A stretch of DNA of 64,000 bases, taken from NCBI GenBank assembly GCA_034509425.1, contig JAVTVJ010000050.1, positions 1,054,001-1,118,000 on the forward strand. Direction: 5' to 3'. The notes under the pieces were generated by a model that had not been told where the DNA came from, did no database searches, and saw only the letters and a program-made list of their open reading frames with translations. Source of the DNA: Eopsaltria australis (lineage: Eukaryota > Chordata > Aves > Passeriformes > Petroicidae). Positions 25,722 to 37,611 of the stretch are shown piece after piece. The position numbers were made by a program, and so were the translations under genes. The first letter of the stretch is position 1, and every line of letters starts with the position of its first letter.

Positions 25722-28700
25722 GTGAGTGCGGGAAATGGCGGGCGGGCAGCGGGCGGGGGAGCCCCGGGGACCCCGCGGGGACAGCGCGGGCGGGGGCGGC
25801 CGGAGGCGGGGCCGCCCCGCGGGGTCAGGGCGGGACGGGGGGAGCCCAGCGCAGCCCCCCGAGCGCCCCTGGCCCGGCACCTGCCCGGCACGGGGACCCG
25901 CACACCGGCACGGGGACCGCGGTGTGGGTGACAGCAGGGAAAAGCGGTGATTTCCCACGGGAAATCTGTTTCTGACAACCCACCCGCTGGGAAAGGGAGA
26001 ATAGCGTGTGTGTTTGCAACTGTACTAATTTTGATACAAATTAATACGGAAAAATACTGAGACATTAAGATAATGCTTGAAAAATGCAATATGCCAGGTT
26101 CTAAGATATTACAAAAGAAAGCCTTTCACAACTGTTGCTCTGCGGAAACGCAAGCTTTTGTTTCAACTCGTAATAAAAACAAATTTTGAAGCTGTTTCCC
26201 CCGGACTGGAAGTTCTGAGCTGCACGGAGGGCGGTGGGGGTGGAGCACACGTGCAGAAAAGCTGCTCTGCTGTCTGCACTGACAGTGCTCAATGACAAGA
26301 AAGTATCCAGGAAGAGTGACACTTTGCCTACATCCTAAAGGTTAGAGGCCTCTTTTTCCTACACCACTGTATATATCCTGTCTTGCTGAGTAACCAAAAC
26401 AGACTTCAGATGTGTAAAGATTCTCACAGGCTGATAGGTTTCAGTCCTGTAGCAACCACAGCGATCAGTTCAGTAAAAAAAATAATCAGGAGATCATATG
26501 AACCTAAAAACAAATGACTTCAAGAATGAAAGTTCTTCAGACTCTGTGATGTGAGCTTCCACACATACCAGCAACTACTCCAGTGCCTACAGTCTGGGAA
26601 CAATTGTAATGATTCAGACCTGCCTTTGAATCGATTGCAAAGCTTTTAATGAGATTAAAATAATAAAAGGAGTAGAAAAATAGAAAGTAGCAGTAAACTA
26701 GGTTAAGTCAAATGGGGGTTAGGGCACTTAATGTGTAAATTCACGTGTGTGTCCTGGCTAGAGGCCACGTCTGATGACGTCTTTTGAACTTTTACCAACC
26801 TGTAAGTATCCTGTATTCACACAAGTCATTCAATTCTTCAAGTTCCATACCTGCACTAATCCACCCCAGGATTACTTAGGGTTATTTTAGACAAATATTT
26901 ATGACTCAGTAAATTTAAGTCAGAGCTCACCAGTGAAAATGGGGGAATGACATTCCTTTTCCCCTACGCACTGAATAAATAGACTTCTGCTAATTTTAAA
27001 CACACACAACACACACTCCTCTTTTTTTTTTCTTTTTTTTCTTTTCTTTTCTTTTTTTTTTTTTAAGATATCCTGTTTTAAGTCTACCGGACTTACAATT
27101 TTCATTCCAGTGCCAAAATTATTTAGTGTGCATTAATTCAGTGATGTGGAGAGTTTTCCTACATGAAAGTTTTGTGCCAGTATCACTAAAAAGAGAACAA
27201 AAAAATTAGAAAATAGAGGTACATAATGTTTTCATGATACCTCAGAATTAGCAATGAAGTATGTATAATAATCCAAATATTAAACAGTTGGGGTTCTAAG
27301 TCTCTGCTTCTTAACTGAACTCAATTGTACATAAAATAGCAGCTAATCTCTTAGATCTGTAACATTTACCCCCACTGGATATAGGTTAACCTGAAATGAT
27401 TTAATGTGAGGACTAGGAAATTCTCTTTTTATAATTTTTATGCCATGTGATTGGACGTTTCTACGCAAGCAATTGGAATGCATACATTCAATTTTAATAT
27501 TAAATATTCACACAGAATGATACATTTTAGCTACTGCTCTCCAAAGACATGAACTCATATAACCTAACAGCGCTGTAGGAACTGGGTGAATTAGGGTGTT
27601 GGGAGCCCTCTGGGGTTGACAGAGAGTGGCTGGATGATGGTGAAATCAGTCTGGAATTAGTCCAGTAGGGACTGCCTTTCCTGGACCATGTCTGAACTGG
27701 GCAGCTTTGCTGTCCTGGTCCATGGACAGGTGACAGAGGTGCAGATCTCTCACTGAAACAGCGCAGTTGTGATTTTCAGAAATTCCTGGATTGTTCCTAG
27801 GAATGCTCCCAGGGTGGGGGTGAACATTAAATAAAGTGTATTGGGCATTTTGCATCCTTTCAGTACAACAGGAGCAGGATTTAAGATTCCATGTGCCATG
27901 AACAGGCACTGATTCTGCCCTGATTGACTTGGAATAACATCTCAGGAAATCAAGAGATTCTTCTGGATGTGGATGAGGGGAACCAGGCCTGCTTGGGCAA
28001 TTTAATATCCTGAGCAAGTTACACTGCTTCTTTGAAATGGAAGAAACCACTGGATGTGTACAGACTGGCTGTTTGTAAATGGGGCTTTTACGCTGCTCTT
28101 GTACACATGTTGTGGAAAGTTTTTATATTTACTAAAAATTTGGCTCCAATGCAACTTGGAGGATCATAGACACAGTGAGAGGCCAGAAAGTCGGTGTTAA
28201 AGTCTGGAGAAGTTTTCCTGACATCTGTTGATTCTGGTGTTTTTCTTGCTTATTTACTTCTTTTTCCCCCTACATCAAACCCTACAATTGCTTCTTATTT
28301 TTTTCTTTCTCCCCCCCACCCCTGCCCCTGTCCTATTTATTTCACTTTATCATTTCTTGTTCCCCACAAAAACTCCTCAGTACTTTCTGTTTTCAGGCTA
28401 CTCTTGCCTCTGTACTTTAAAGACAAACTTTAATTCCTGCTCTGGTTTCTTCTGCTTTTCCCAACAGGAGCTGTTTAGCACTGTTGTAATACATTCAAAA
28501 CAAATCTTGGTCATGGCCTCTCCTCCTTTTCTGGAAAAGCAGTTAAAGTTTTTATTGAAGCTGTTGGAGGCAGAGTGACAATAGAAGGTCTATTTCTATC
28601 CCTGCTGAGAAACCACTTAGATCAGCGGGGTGACAGTTGTAGAAAAGCACAAAATTGCAGAATGTGGAGCCTCTGACTCCCTGCAGCTTTTGCCAATTAA

Positions 28701-31700
28701 ATGAGAAATTATCTCTGCACACATGTTTTGAGTATTGCTTTATACTTGACTATGACTGCTGTTAGTCCTGACCACGAAGAGCATCAGTGTTGTTTTGATA
28801 TAGTGAATCTTTAATTCTGGGAGCAGTGGGAAAGTGGAAAAGAAGATGACCTAAAGAATGGCAGGTAAGTCAGAAGAGAATAATGCCATTATGTGGTGTA
28901 GACAAAGGTTGCGTAACAAAGGTAATTAAAAGCTGGTAAACTGTTCTCACTGATAAGATTGATTAGCCAGGAATTAGTTTGCAATGGATATTTTTTTTTG
29001 TCAAGTGATTAATTATGCTTATCTTGATCTATAGCTACAGACAGATTTTAAAGAATGAATTGTCTTTTAAGCAGTACCCAGTGATGTAATATGGACACAG
29101 CTTAATACTTAGTTTTGTAAGTTAAAGAAGAAAATACAGGCAAGCCAAAAAATATGAGCAAGACTACTTTTAAATCTGCACTTCTTCAGAGGGGTCCTGT
29201 ATGTCAGCATGAACTGAGGTTGTGCATCCAAAAACAATAATAACAGTTAATTAATAACAATTCATTCAGTTAATAACATTAATGTTGCTGTGTGAAGCTT
29301 TATCGATGCTGAGAATTATGAGTGTTAGTGTCACTATCATGAGGGCACAATACCAGATACTCAAGTGGTCTTCAATTCTAAAATGAAAGTGTAATGAGAA
29401 TTTATGGCAATAATCCAGACATTTCCAAAGGAGAATTCCTTACTCAAACTACGCACCAAAAATAAGAACATTTCTTTTGAAGGGTCTAAAATAAAGCAAA
29501 AGTGTTTTTTTTTTCCTAGCTGACATGTCAGTTTGGTATTTGTTATTATGTTCAAAAGGGGAGTGACTGAATGAAATTCTGTGACCACGCCGTAAAGACC
29601 AGTTACATGATGACATAAGAGTTCTGTCTGCCAATTACATGAATTTCTGAATCAGGAAAATTGGATGGACAAAGTGAAAGGCAGATTTTACTTGTGTGTG
29701 TCTCTCTGCTGTGTGGGCTACACTGGAAGTGGATCTGGTGAGTGTCTCATGCTGTGTGAGCACATGAGGACACTGGAAGGATCTGATATTCTGTCACTTA
29801 ATAAAGAAATCTGTTTCTGTGACTCATGCAAGTCAGATAATCCTTAGCAACACATTAGCTCCCCACAGCTCCCAACAGAAATGTGTTCTCCTGACCTCAG
29901 GTGACCACTGGCTGAGGTGAGAAAGGCTTTTCAGACACTTGTGGTTGTTGCTGTAAGTGATGATGAATGGGTTTGTCAGGGGCTAAACAGCCTGAGCAGA
30001 TCCCACCTGCACCCAGCTCTCCAACAAATCCACGTTAATGATCTTTGCTCATTACTGACTTAGGTTACTATCAGAAAGTCATCTGAGAATGGAAACAATT
30101 TGTAGCCTATCATCACTTCACTCACAGTTTTAGTCACACTCACAGATGATGTCTTAGGATGGTGTTCCAAAAGACAAGATTTAATACAACCCAGGTTACT
30201 CTGCTCTAACTGCACATTCTGCTGGCCAACTTTCCCTTCATAACACCTTTTAGCTACCTGCATCTCTTTGGTAACTGAATTTTGTTGAACAGAAGCCCAC
30301 ATAACAAAATTTAAGATACTCTTAATCCTTATGGACATTAAGTAACATTCTAAATTATTATAATCACCCCAATTCTGGATAATTATATTCATCATTAAAT
30401 AAGTATGGATGATGCCCTGTATTTTATGGGAAATAAAAGTGCACAGCTAAAGATCTCTTGTTCAGCAGAACAATTAAGCAGGTGGTTATAAACTGCAGAT
30501 CAGATTGAAAATCTCTGCTAGCCGAAGGCGTGATGATAAAAGAGTGGCTGCCAGCCAGGAAGCTCAAATAAGGAAGCTGATCTGTCAGCTGAACAGTGCA
30601 CATGGTTAACCATGAGAACCAAGTGCCAAAACTGAAATGATGCATCTTTGTTGAGTTGATTTTATTTTTCTGAATGAAGCTCGCCCTGATTTTGTAATCT
30701 TTACTATCCACATGTTCACATGGAATCTGTTTGTCTTGCAAAATCTTCATGTCAAATGAGGACTATTTCAAATAGATTTACTGAACATAGTAACAGGCTC
30801 CTGCTTTAATTGTTATATTTTATTGTGGACAAACTGATTTGATTTTAGGCCTCTGTTCAAAGAGATATTGTTGCATGTTTAAACTGTGTACAGACTTCAC
30901 ACTTTCAGTGTCCCACTGTCTGAAGTGTGCACAGCTTGCATGCCCTCCCCAGTCTAGAAGTAGAATATCTCCTCTGAGCTTACTGCCAGTACTCCCAGGA
31001 CTGATGTTTTACAGCAGTCTCTCAAAAAGACTTGAAGTGATTTGGCTCTGCAGTTCCAATCCCACAGCCCTGCAGGAGCTGGCCCTGAGAAGATGAGGTC
31101 AGGGATGAGACACGCTGATAGCCAAGGCTTTGAAATTTCCCTACTGCTGCTCCTGCTGGTCTAATTCTAAGAATAAACACTCTGGAGGGCTGTCAAACCA
31201 CAGTCACTTTCACCAGTCTTATATTTTAACACCATGTGTTTATTTTTCTGGGGGTTTTTGTTTTATTTGTTTTTAAACCAGCGGTGGGTTTTGAACTACC
31301 CAGGCTGCAGAGAAAGGTCGGAACATGCAGGAGTGTGTGTTCCTTGTGTGCACTGCTGTGGTGGCTTCTGAAGCAGCAATAAGTACTCTGAATTTTAGTT
31401 TGAAGACATCTTAATTTGATTCCTTTAATCCATATTTCCCAGCTGCTCTGCCTTTTGGCTTTTACCTCAGTGGTTTTGCACTACTGGTAAGTGGTAAGAA
31501 CCACTTTCTGATAATACTGACTGCCAGTCAGAGGGAGAAAAGGAATAATGGGAGTTTGAGCCTTGACAAACAGAAGATGCTGCTCCAAATTTTACCTATT
31601 TCTTTAAACTAATGATCATATATCTTGCCACAGGACTGGGAGCAGATTGGGATTGATATGAGGCACTGAAGGAGGTGCTGAGAGTTGTTTTGAGAGAGGT

Positions 31701-34700
31701 ATTTCTGTGAAATACTGGTTCAGTTTATTAGGTCAGGTGAGCACTACTCAGCCTCTCTGGGGATTTGGGGTTTTAATGGACACCCCTAGGCTTGCTTCAT
31801 GTTGTTTACCTCAATAAATATACCCCAGCTTTTTACTCCACAGCTCAGATACTGTTCTGATCACATTTGAGAAACAAAACCTATAACATCCCTTTGACAG
31901 CTACAGGAGGAGGTTGGAGAGTGATAAACAGCCCCCAGATTCTCACAGTGCCTGACTTGGGTACCAAGAAGCCCCAGGGGGAGGAAGAATCAAAGAACTC
32001 AACATGGTCAGTGAGCCTGGATGATGAAGATGAGTGCAATCCTCGGCTTATTACCTAAGTTAGCTGTAACTAATGAACTACAACTAATTGGCATCCTCAT
32101 AAATTAGCAAGTATTAATTAAAGGATAAGACAGCAAGGTCGTGGAGGTGCATCTTTTTGGATAATAGGAGCTTGTTAGGTATCTAGGAGCACTGACCACT
32201 ACTAAGCTGAGGATGTGGAAAAGAAAGGTGTGGCTATAAAGGAGAAAGGTTTGTTTCATCTGAAAGTAACTTTAACTGCAAAAAGCTACTCAGAAAAAGT
32301 GCAGCTTCTGAGAATGTGGTCAGGATGACCAAACCAACAAGTCAGGCATTCTTTGGAAATGTTTTACTCCTTAAATAATGATAAGGATGGGTTAATATGG
32401 GAGGTACCTCTGTTGTGAACTCCTAAAAACCCACGCCTGTTACAGGAAGAACTGGAGCCAACTTGCAAAGCAGCCAATGATCTCTTCATCTATAAAGCTA
32501 CACAGTGCTACTGCAGTGCCTTTATATGAAATTATACACAGAAGTATCTGTTATTTCTCCCAAGCATCATCCTTCATTCTGGGGACATTTTGTCTCACTT
32601 GGAGGATGGTAAATTCTGCTTCCTTTCTGTGTTCTTTGCTCTTGGTGCTCCTTACAGGGATCACATGCATTTTGGGATTGTCTGAAAACACTGGAGACTG
32701 TTGGGAGCCTTGCTGGCTTGGATGTGTGCCAGAAAACATATTGCTGAATCCTGAAATCACAGCATCTGAGATGATTGCTGCAACCCCCTCATCCCTTGGT
32801 TTTGGCTGAAACTCTCCAGTGCCCTGGAGGTATCTACTGTGCTTAAGTGGCTGGGAAAGTAGAAAATAATAGCAGGTCATAGATCAATTATAACATAGCA
32901 TGAGAAACTCAGCCACATGTTATAAAAATTAAAATAAACCAATTGGATTTGTCTGCCTGAATTCTGAGCATTCACTGGGAGTGGGGGACAGCAGGACACG
33001 GGCAAATCATCCTTCCCAATTCAACCTGAAGGTTTTAATCCTTTGACAGGCAGGTTTCTTCTGTGGAAAATTTTCACTGGTTCAGGATGGCTGTTCAGTG
33101 GAACAATCACTTGGTACCAAGTACTTGGTACTTCTTGTCTTTTTTCAACAAATAAATGACTATTTCTGTAAATTTAATGGCAAAACCTTGCTCTAAGAGC
33201 TAGCTGGCTTTTAGGGGGAGAGCTTTTCTGTTTGTGTTTTGTGGACATGAAGTACACAAATAATCTAAGTTATTTCAGCCTCTGAAATAACTCTGATATT
33301 CGATCTGACAGGAACACACTGTGCTTTGATTAGTTTTGTACTGCTCTATTATAAATGGGATTATCTTCAGTTAATTATTTATTGCACTGACTAATCATAA
33401 TTACAACACATGGAATAATTGCAAGTACTGGAGAGTTGTGCTAGTTTTGTTTCATTTTTTTTTTTGCATACAGAGTAAAGAACAAATAGCTTATACTGAA
33501 GAAGCAACTATTTCCTTAAACTCAGACCTTCTCTGTGTTAGAAAATGCTTAAAAACTGAGCATGCAGACCTTTATGCACCCACTGGCTGGCTGGAGTAAC
33601 CATAGTGAACCCTCCAAAGGAGTGTAATTCCTCAGAAATCACAGATTTGGATGTTACCAATCAGTTACCAGTTCAAAGTAGTACCTTGGAAAGGCTGATT
33701 CAGAAATGTCTAGGTTTGCTTGTTCTTCACTTTGTAGAGAAGAAAGGCACAAAGGACTCACAGCACACCTTAGCTTTAAATACATCTTAAACCCATATCA
33801 GTTGACTTCAAGAGAATTTTATTCTACTAAAGGAAGAAATTGCTGCATACTGAGTTAAAGGTCAGGAATTCAAATTTTCTTGTGAAATGTAAATCTTAAA
33901 AAAATGAATTAATTCTAAACCTGTGGATGCTGCAGAAAAATTTCCAAAAAATTAGTAAATGGCTCTTAGCCAGTACTTTGGCCAAGTCACAACCACAAGG
34001 AGCACAGTGTAAGGAACTGATAGCTCTGGATCCCCACCATTCTGCCTCTTCCTTGCTCCAGCTGATCCTCATCTTCACTGAGGGGACACAAAGTGCCCTG
34101 TGTATATTCAATTCATCAAACTCTTCATGATTATTGTTGTAAACACCTTGGGTTGCTTTTGAAGTATATCTGGTTTGGGTTTGAATTTATGGATTGGAAG
34201 CCAAAACCAGGCATATTTGGATTATTGTTGCATTTCTATCTCTGACTGGTGACTCTGCACATTACCTTACACAGAAACTTCCCTTGGACATTCTGGTTAA
34301 TATTCTTTGAATCTTGAAACACTTGAAAATGTTGTTGCATTGGCATATATTTCTGGTCCACTGAGAACAAAATAGCCTTGAATGCATTTTCTAAGCTATG
34401 AAGCATAACGTACTTCATTAGAAAGATCAGAAGCAGTATCTAAAATATCAATTTCCTCCTTTGCTTAAGGCTGTGATTCATGGCTCTTATCACTTGTAAT
34501 TATAATTATATTCTCCACTCCTCCCTGTTTGCTGGAATTTACTCTCTTAGGAAAGGCAGCAGATTGGTAATGGGCCCCTTCCTCAATCACTGTAGTTCAC
34601 ATAGTGATGGATTAAGGTAAAATTGAAAGTTGATGACAATTCTGGTTGGTCCATTAATTTTTAAATTGCAGCAATTAAGAATAAAACTCATGCCTTTCTT

Positions 34701-36875
34701 TCTCTCTGGCTGCTGAGGCAGAGCCTCTAACATGGGGAAAGATGCAACTCAGTCCCACAGAGCTTTTGGTTTAGAGAATTAGAGTAAAAACCCCAGTATC
34801 ATATTTTGCGAGAGTGCACTTTTGAACAAGGAACCACTTTAAATAATGAGAATAACACATTACAGTGTTTTATGTCTTGTTAGCATAATGTAGGATGACA
34901 TCTGCAAAAGCTGCAAGAAGCTTCTTTATGCCCTGGCAAACTATCTGTCATTAAACAGGGCTCTCACATTTGTCTAAAACACACAAAATCCATCTTTCCA
35001 TTTCAGTCTCAGTTGGAGCAGGAAGTTGAATAACAGAATTTTACCAGACAGTTTTCACAGAGGGTTTGCCAGTGTTAAAAATAAAGGAACTTTCCCCTGC
35101 TCCTGCCTCTAAATACCAGTTCTTGCTTCATATAAAACATGAATGTGTAAAAAATACGAGCATGGAGCAATTATTTATGTCAGAAGTTCCCTACATTAGC
35201 CATTTCACATTCATTATTGTAAAAGAGATGTCAGTATAGAATTAGTAATACTCTTAAATTATAAAATGGGATTTGCTCCTAATCCTAAAGACAACAAAAA
35301 GCTTTTTAAACGATGGTTTGAGAAAGGAGGCCAAAAACAAGTCCTAAAGTCTTTTAAGACAAATATGGATATTCTTGGTGTCTCCCAGTGTCTCAACATA
35401 GGAGTAAAGTAGTGAAAATAAAGAACATTTTCTGCATGGAGGCAGACCAGGATCTGCTGGAGAAAAACCATGCCCTGGGCTCTGAACACAGAAATATTGC
35501 TTGTGACTTTCCCTCTCTCGTGGTGATTTTATGATCAACCTAACTCTGACAGGTTTGGGCTGTGAAAGACAAGGCACACTGGTACAAATGTACTGCGAGT
35601 GCAGAGGCCTGAATAAATTATTTGCATCAACTGTACTGATGTTGCATCAAAAATTAGTGCAGAGATTAGGAAAATAATGTTTCTGAACCTTTCAGCCCAC
35701 CATGTGTGTGGGAAAATGGAAAATTTGCAGCTTTCCCATTAGCAGCCTAATGATGTTTTTATGAAAGCAAATGAAAGAAGCAGAGCTATGTGAAGGTAGT
35801 GGTTCCAGACTCATTATTCAGGCTTTGTTCTGTAACCTTTCTGTAACCTTTCTAGATTGACTCTGACTTCCTCTTCCCTGCCTTTTTCTTCTTTTTTTTT
35901 TCCACTCCTCCCCTCCTCTTTCTCACTTTTGAACATGAGATTCTCTTCAGATTTTTAGTGTTTGTGGATTTGTGGCTTGCTTAGCCCATCCCTCAAGTCC
36001 TCAGGAACTTTTATGAGTCTCCAGAAGTTTCATGAGGAGTGCAGCGGCTGTTGATTGAGATTCTTTAACTGCTTGGAGGAGAGTAATTTATGACACCAAT
36101 CCAAACTATCTAACTCTATTTGGGGATGGTAGCAGGCAGTGATGAACCACGTCCTTTTCTGATAATAATGTTGACTATAACCAATTAAAGAGAAAATCAT
36201 GCAGGGAAATAAAGAGAGGTACCTCCTACTATTTCTTGGTGTGCTGCAGCACAGAACAGGATCTCTCACAGAAAGGCAGAACCATACAAGGAGGATTGTC
36301 TGGCAGTTTCTCACATTTGTTACTCCAAGGGTCATGTTCTAAACATGATGCAGTAAATAAACTGTGCTGACAGTTTTCTCTATTTCTCGATGATAAAATT
36401 AATGCAAATCAGACTCAGAACCATGAACTACATGACAGCCACACACTGTTATTGATCTGATGAAATCAGCACAGCTCCTCTGTCACTTCAGACCAGCCAT
36501 GGCACTGAATGTAACAAATTCTGTGCATTGGGTGGGGAAACCAACACAACATGGGAATAAGGAGTAAAGAAACAATAACGTGGGGATGTATTTGCATCAT
36601 CTCTTTGGTATTCCAGATTTTTTTTATAGTGTAGTTGCCAGTTAATCCTGCCAGTAGAACTGATTGCCTGCCAATTTATAACTTGGTGAAAGCCTGAGTT
36701 GATGGAGCAGAAGTTATGATCTGGTACAGGGAACACTTACATGAGCACAGGGTTTGATTTTTCTGCCACTATTTATTGCTTTCCATCAACAGATCTCTGC
36801 ACTAAAATAGAAAAGAGATGGAACATGATTTTAATTGGTTCCTAAAATACACAATACGTGTGATTCTCACAACAG
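25722..36875 (+). other. EDN3: EDN3 intron 2 (about 11.2 kb)
   Basis: This interval lies between the exon 2 donor GTGAGT and the exon 3 acceptor CAACAG. It is AT-rich with no supported internal exon. Notable contents are a 49-base pyrimidine run at 27016-27064 and a 12-bp palindrome CTTGGTACCAAG at 33110-33121. Open frames such as 31867-32058 lack both splice context and protein-like composition. The intron is large enough to hold developmental enhancers, but none can be named from sequence alone. Confidence 0.8.
27016..27064. repeat. Polypyrimidine tract (T-rich) in EDN3 intron 2
   Basis: An unbroken run of T and C (about 49 bases, mostly T with scattered C) follows a CA-rich stretch at 27000-27015. 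It is low-complexity DNA, and on the minus strand it reads as an A-rich tract. It ends in TTTTAAG, so it also resembles a splice acceptor, but nothing exon-like follows. Confidence 0.9.
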
Positions 36876-37040
36876 GAGGACTGTGCCATATGGACTGTCT
36901 AACTACAGAGGCAGCTTTAGAGGCAAAAGGTCTACAGGGCAGACCCAAAGCACTTCCCAGTCCTCATCCCGATGTTCCTGTTCGGATGCTCAGGACAAGC
37001 AGTGCTTGCAGTTTTGCAGAAGAATGCAGGACAGAAGGAG
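36876..37040 (+). CDS. EDN3: EDN3 exon 3 (big-ET tail and endothelin-like peptide)
   Basis: The acceptor CAACAG ends at 36875 and the donor GGAG|GTGAGT lies at 37040/37041. The exon is 165 nt and keeps phase 2. It continues the precursor as [19 protein letters not shown], very close to the human segment [23 protein letters not shown] (codons 36919-36930) is the second furin-type site and closes big endothelin-3. Further on, [15 protein letters not shown] (36973-37017) is the endothelin-like sequence, with Cys at 1, 3, 11 and 15, the same spacing as the active peptide. This motif is typical of endothelin precursors and has no established activity. The acceptor is a tandem CAGGAG, so a second site 3 nt downstream could delete the Arg. 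Confidence 0.95.
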
Positions 37041-37176
37041 GTGAGTGGCTTTCCCTATGACTTCAACCTGGCCACATGATTAGGCCATTTCATGGAGGTA
37101 AATTGATCAAGGTGCATTTATCAAGTGGAACTGATTAAAAGATATATTGATTTTAAATAAAACTCCCCTCTGCAGA

Positions 37177-37330
37177 TGTGGTGGGTTAACCCTGGCCAGC
37201 AGCCAAACACTTAGACTGATGCTTGTTCACTTCCCCTTCAGTGGGATGGGGGAGTGAACAGGAAGAAAAAAGCAAGAAAACTCCTGTGTCACATCAGAGT
37301 TTAATAAGGAAAGAAAGAGGCCAGAGCCAG
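37177..37330. mobile_element. LTR-like fragment in EDN3 intron 3
   Basis: The block opens TGTGGTGGGTTAACCCTGGC and continues through CACTTCCCCTTCAGTGGGAT and GGGGGAGTGAACAGG to AGTTTAATAAGGAAAGAAAG. This order of phrases resembles avian ERV-type long terminal repeats as I remember them. Only about 150 bp is recognisable and no internal retroviral genes are present, so it is best read as a decayed solo-LTR fragment. It occupies a third of the 498-bp intron between EDN3 exons 3 and 4. Family and orientation are uncertain. Confidence 0.5.
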
Positions 37331-37538
37331 CCAGTACTGCTTGGAATTTTCTTTTTTCTGCTTCCTTTTATGATGTGGTGCTTTTGAAACAGCAGATCTG
37401 TCCAGTTAGGGGCATACTGAACATTGCATTCTTCTAGAATGTTTTATGTAGTCTAACAAAGAGCATGAAATTGTCATTTCATGAATGGGGACATTGATGA
37501 GAACACAGTGACAAACTTAGGAAATCTCTGTTCTACAG

Positions 37539-37611
37539 AAATCATGGATCAATGAAAAAGACAGAGGAGAAAGACCAGTGCAGGGAAGAGGAACACAATT
37601 TCATTCAGTAG
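37539..37611 (+). CDS. EDN3: EDN3 probable exon 4, terminal coding part
   Basis: An acceptor TTCTACAG ends at 37538. Joining exon 3 (phase 2) to this exon gives R, then NHGSMKKTEEKDQC, then REEEHNFIQ and TAG at 37609-37611. The Lys/Glu-rich run is reminiscent of the human EKTDKEEE segment that follows the endothelin-like peptide. With exons 1-3 the frame totals 507 nt, or 168 residues plus stop, shorter than human preproET-3 (238 residues). The loss is in the poorly conserved C-terminal tail. The exon may extend past the stop to a donor-like CAG|GTATGT at 37643/37644. A second frame is open through that whole segment, but it does not fit the exon 3 phase. The exon call is good; the exact C-terminus is less sure. 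Confidence 0.6.

Larger units (their letters stand above)
24640..25960. promoter_or_regulatory. EDN3: CpG island spanning EDN3 exons 1-2
   Basis: CpG-dense GC-rich sequence covers about 24640-24800 and again about 25300-25960, against an AT-rich background. It includes the region upstream of the EDN3 start codon, exon 1, the short first intron and exon 2. A CpG island over the first exon is typical of a vertebrate promoter, especially of a developmental gene. I see no convincing TATA box at a fixed distance, so the transcription start is not placed. The many long overlapping open frames on both strands here are a side effect of low stop-codon density in GC-rich DNA. Confidence 0.75.

Noticed and set aside
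25158..26089. Several long open frames on both strands around EDN3 exon 2
   Set aside because: They overlap one another in every frame inside the CpG island, where stop codons are rare. Only the frame carrying the endothelin Cys pattern and correct splice sites is real.
31867..32058. 63-codon open frame with an acidic end in EDN3 intron 2
   Set aside because: It does not fit the exon 2/exon 3 phase, has no supporting splice sites, and exon 2 joins exon 3 directly with human-like protein sequence.
33110..33135. CTTGGTACCAAG palindrome followed by a GTACTTGGTACTT echo
   Set aside because: It is short and isolated, matches no binding site I recognise, and is within what chance allows for 64 kb.
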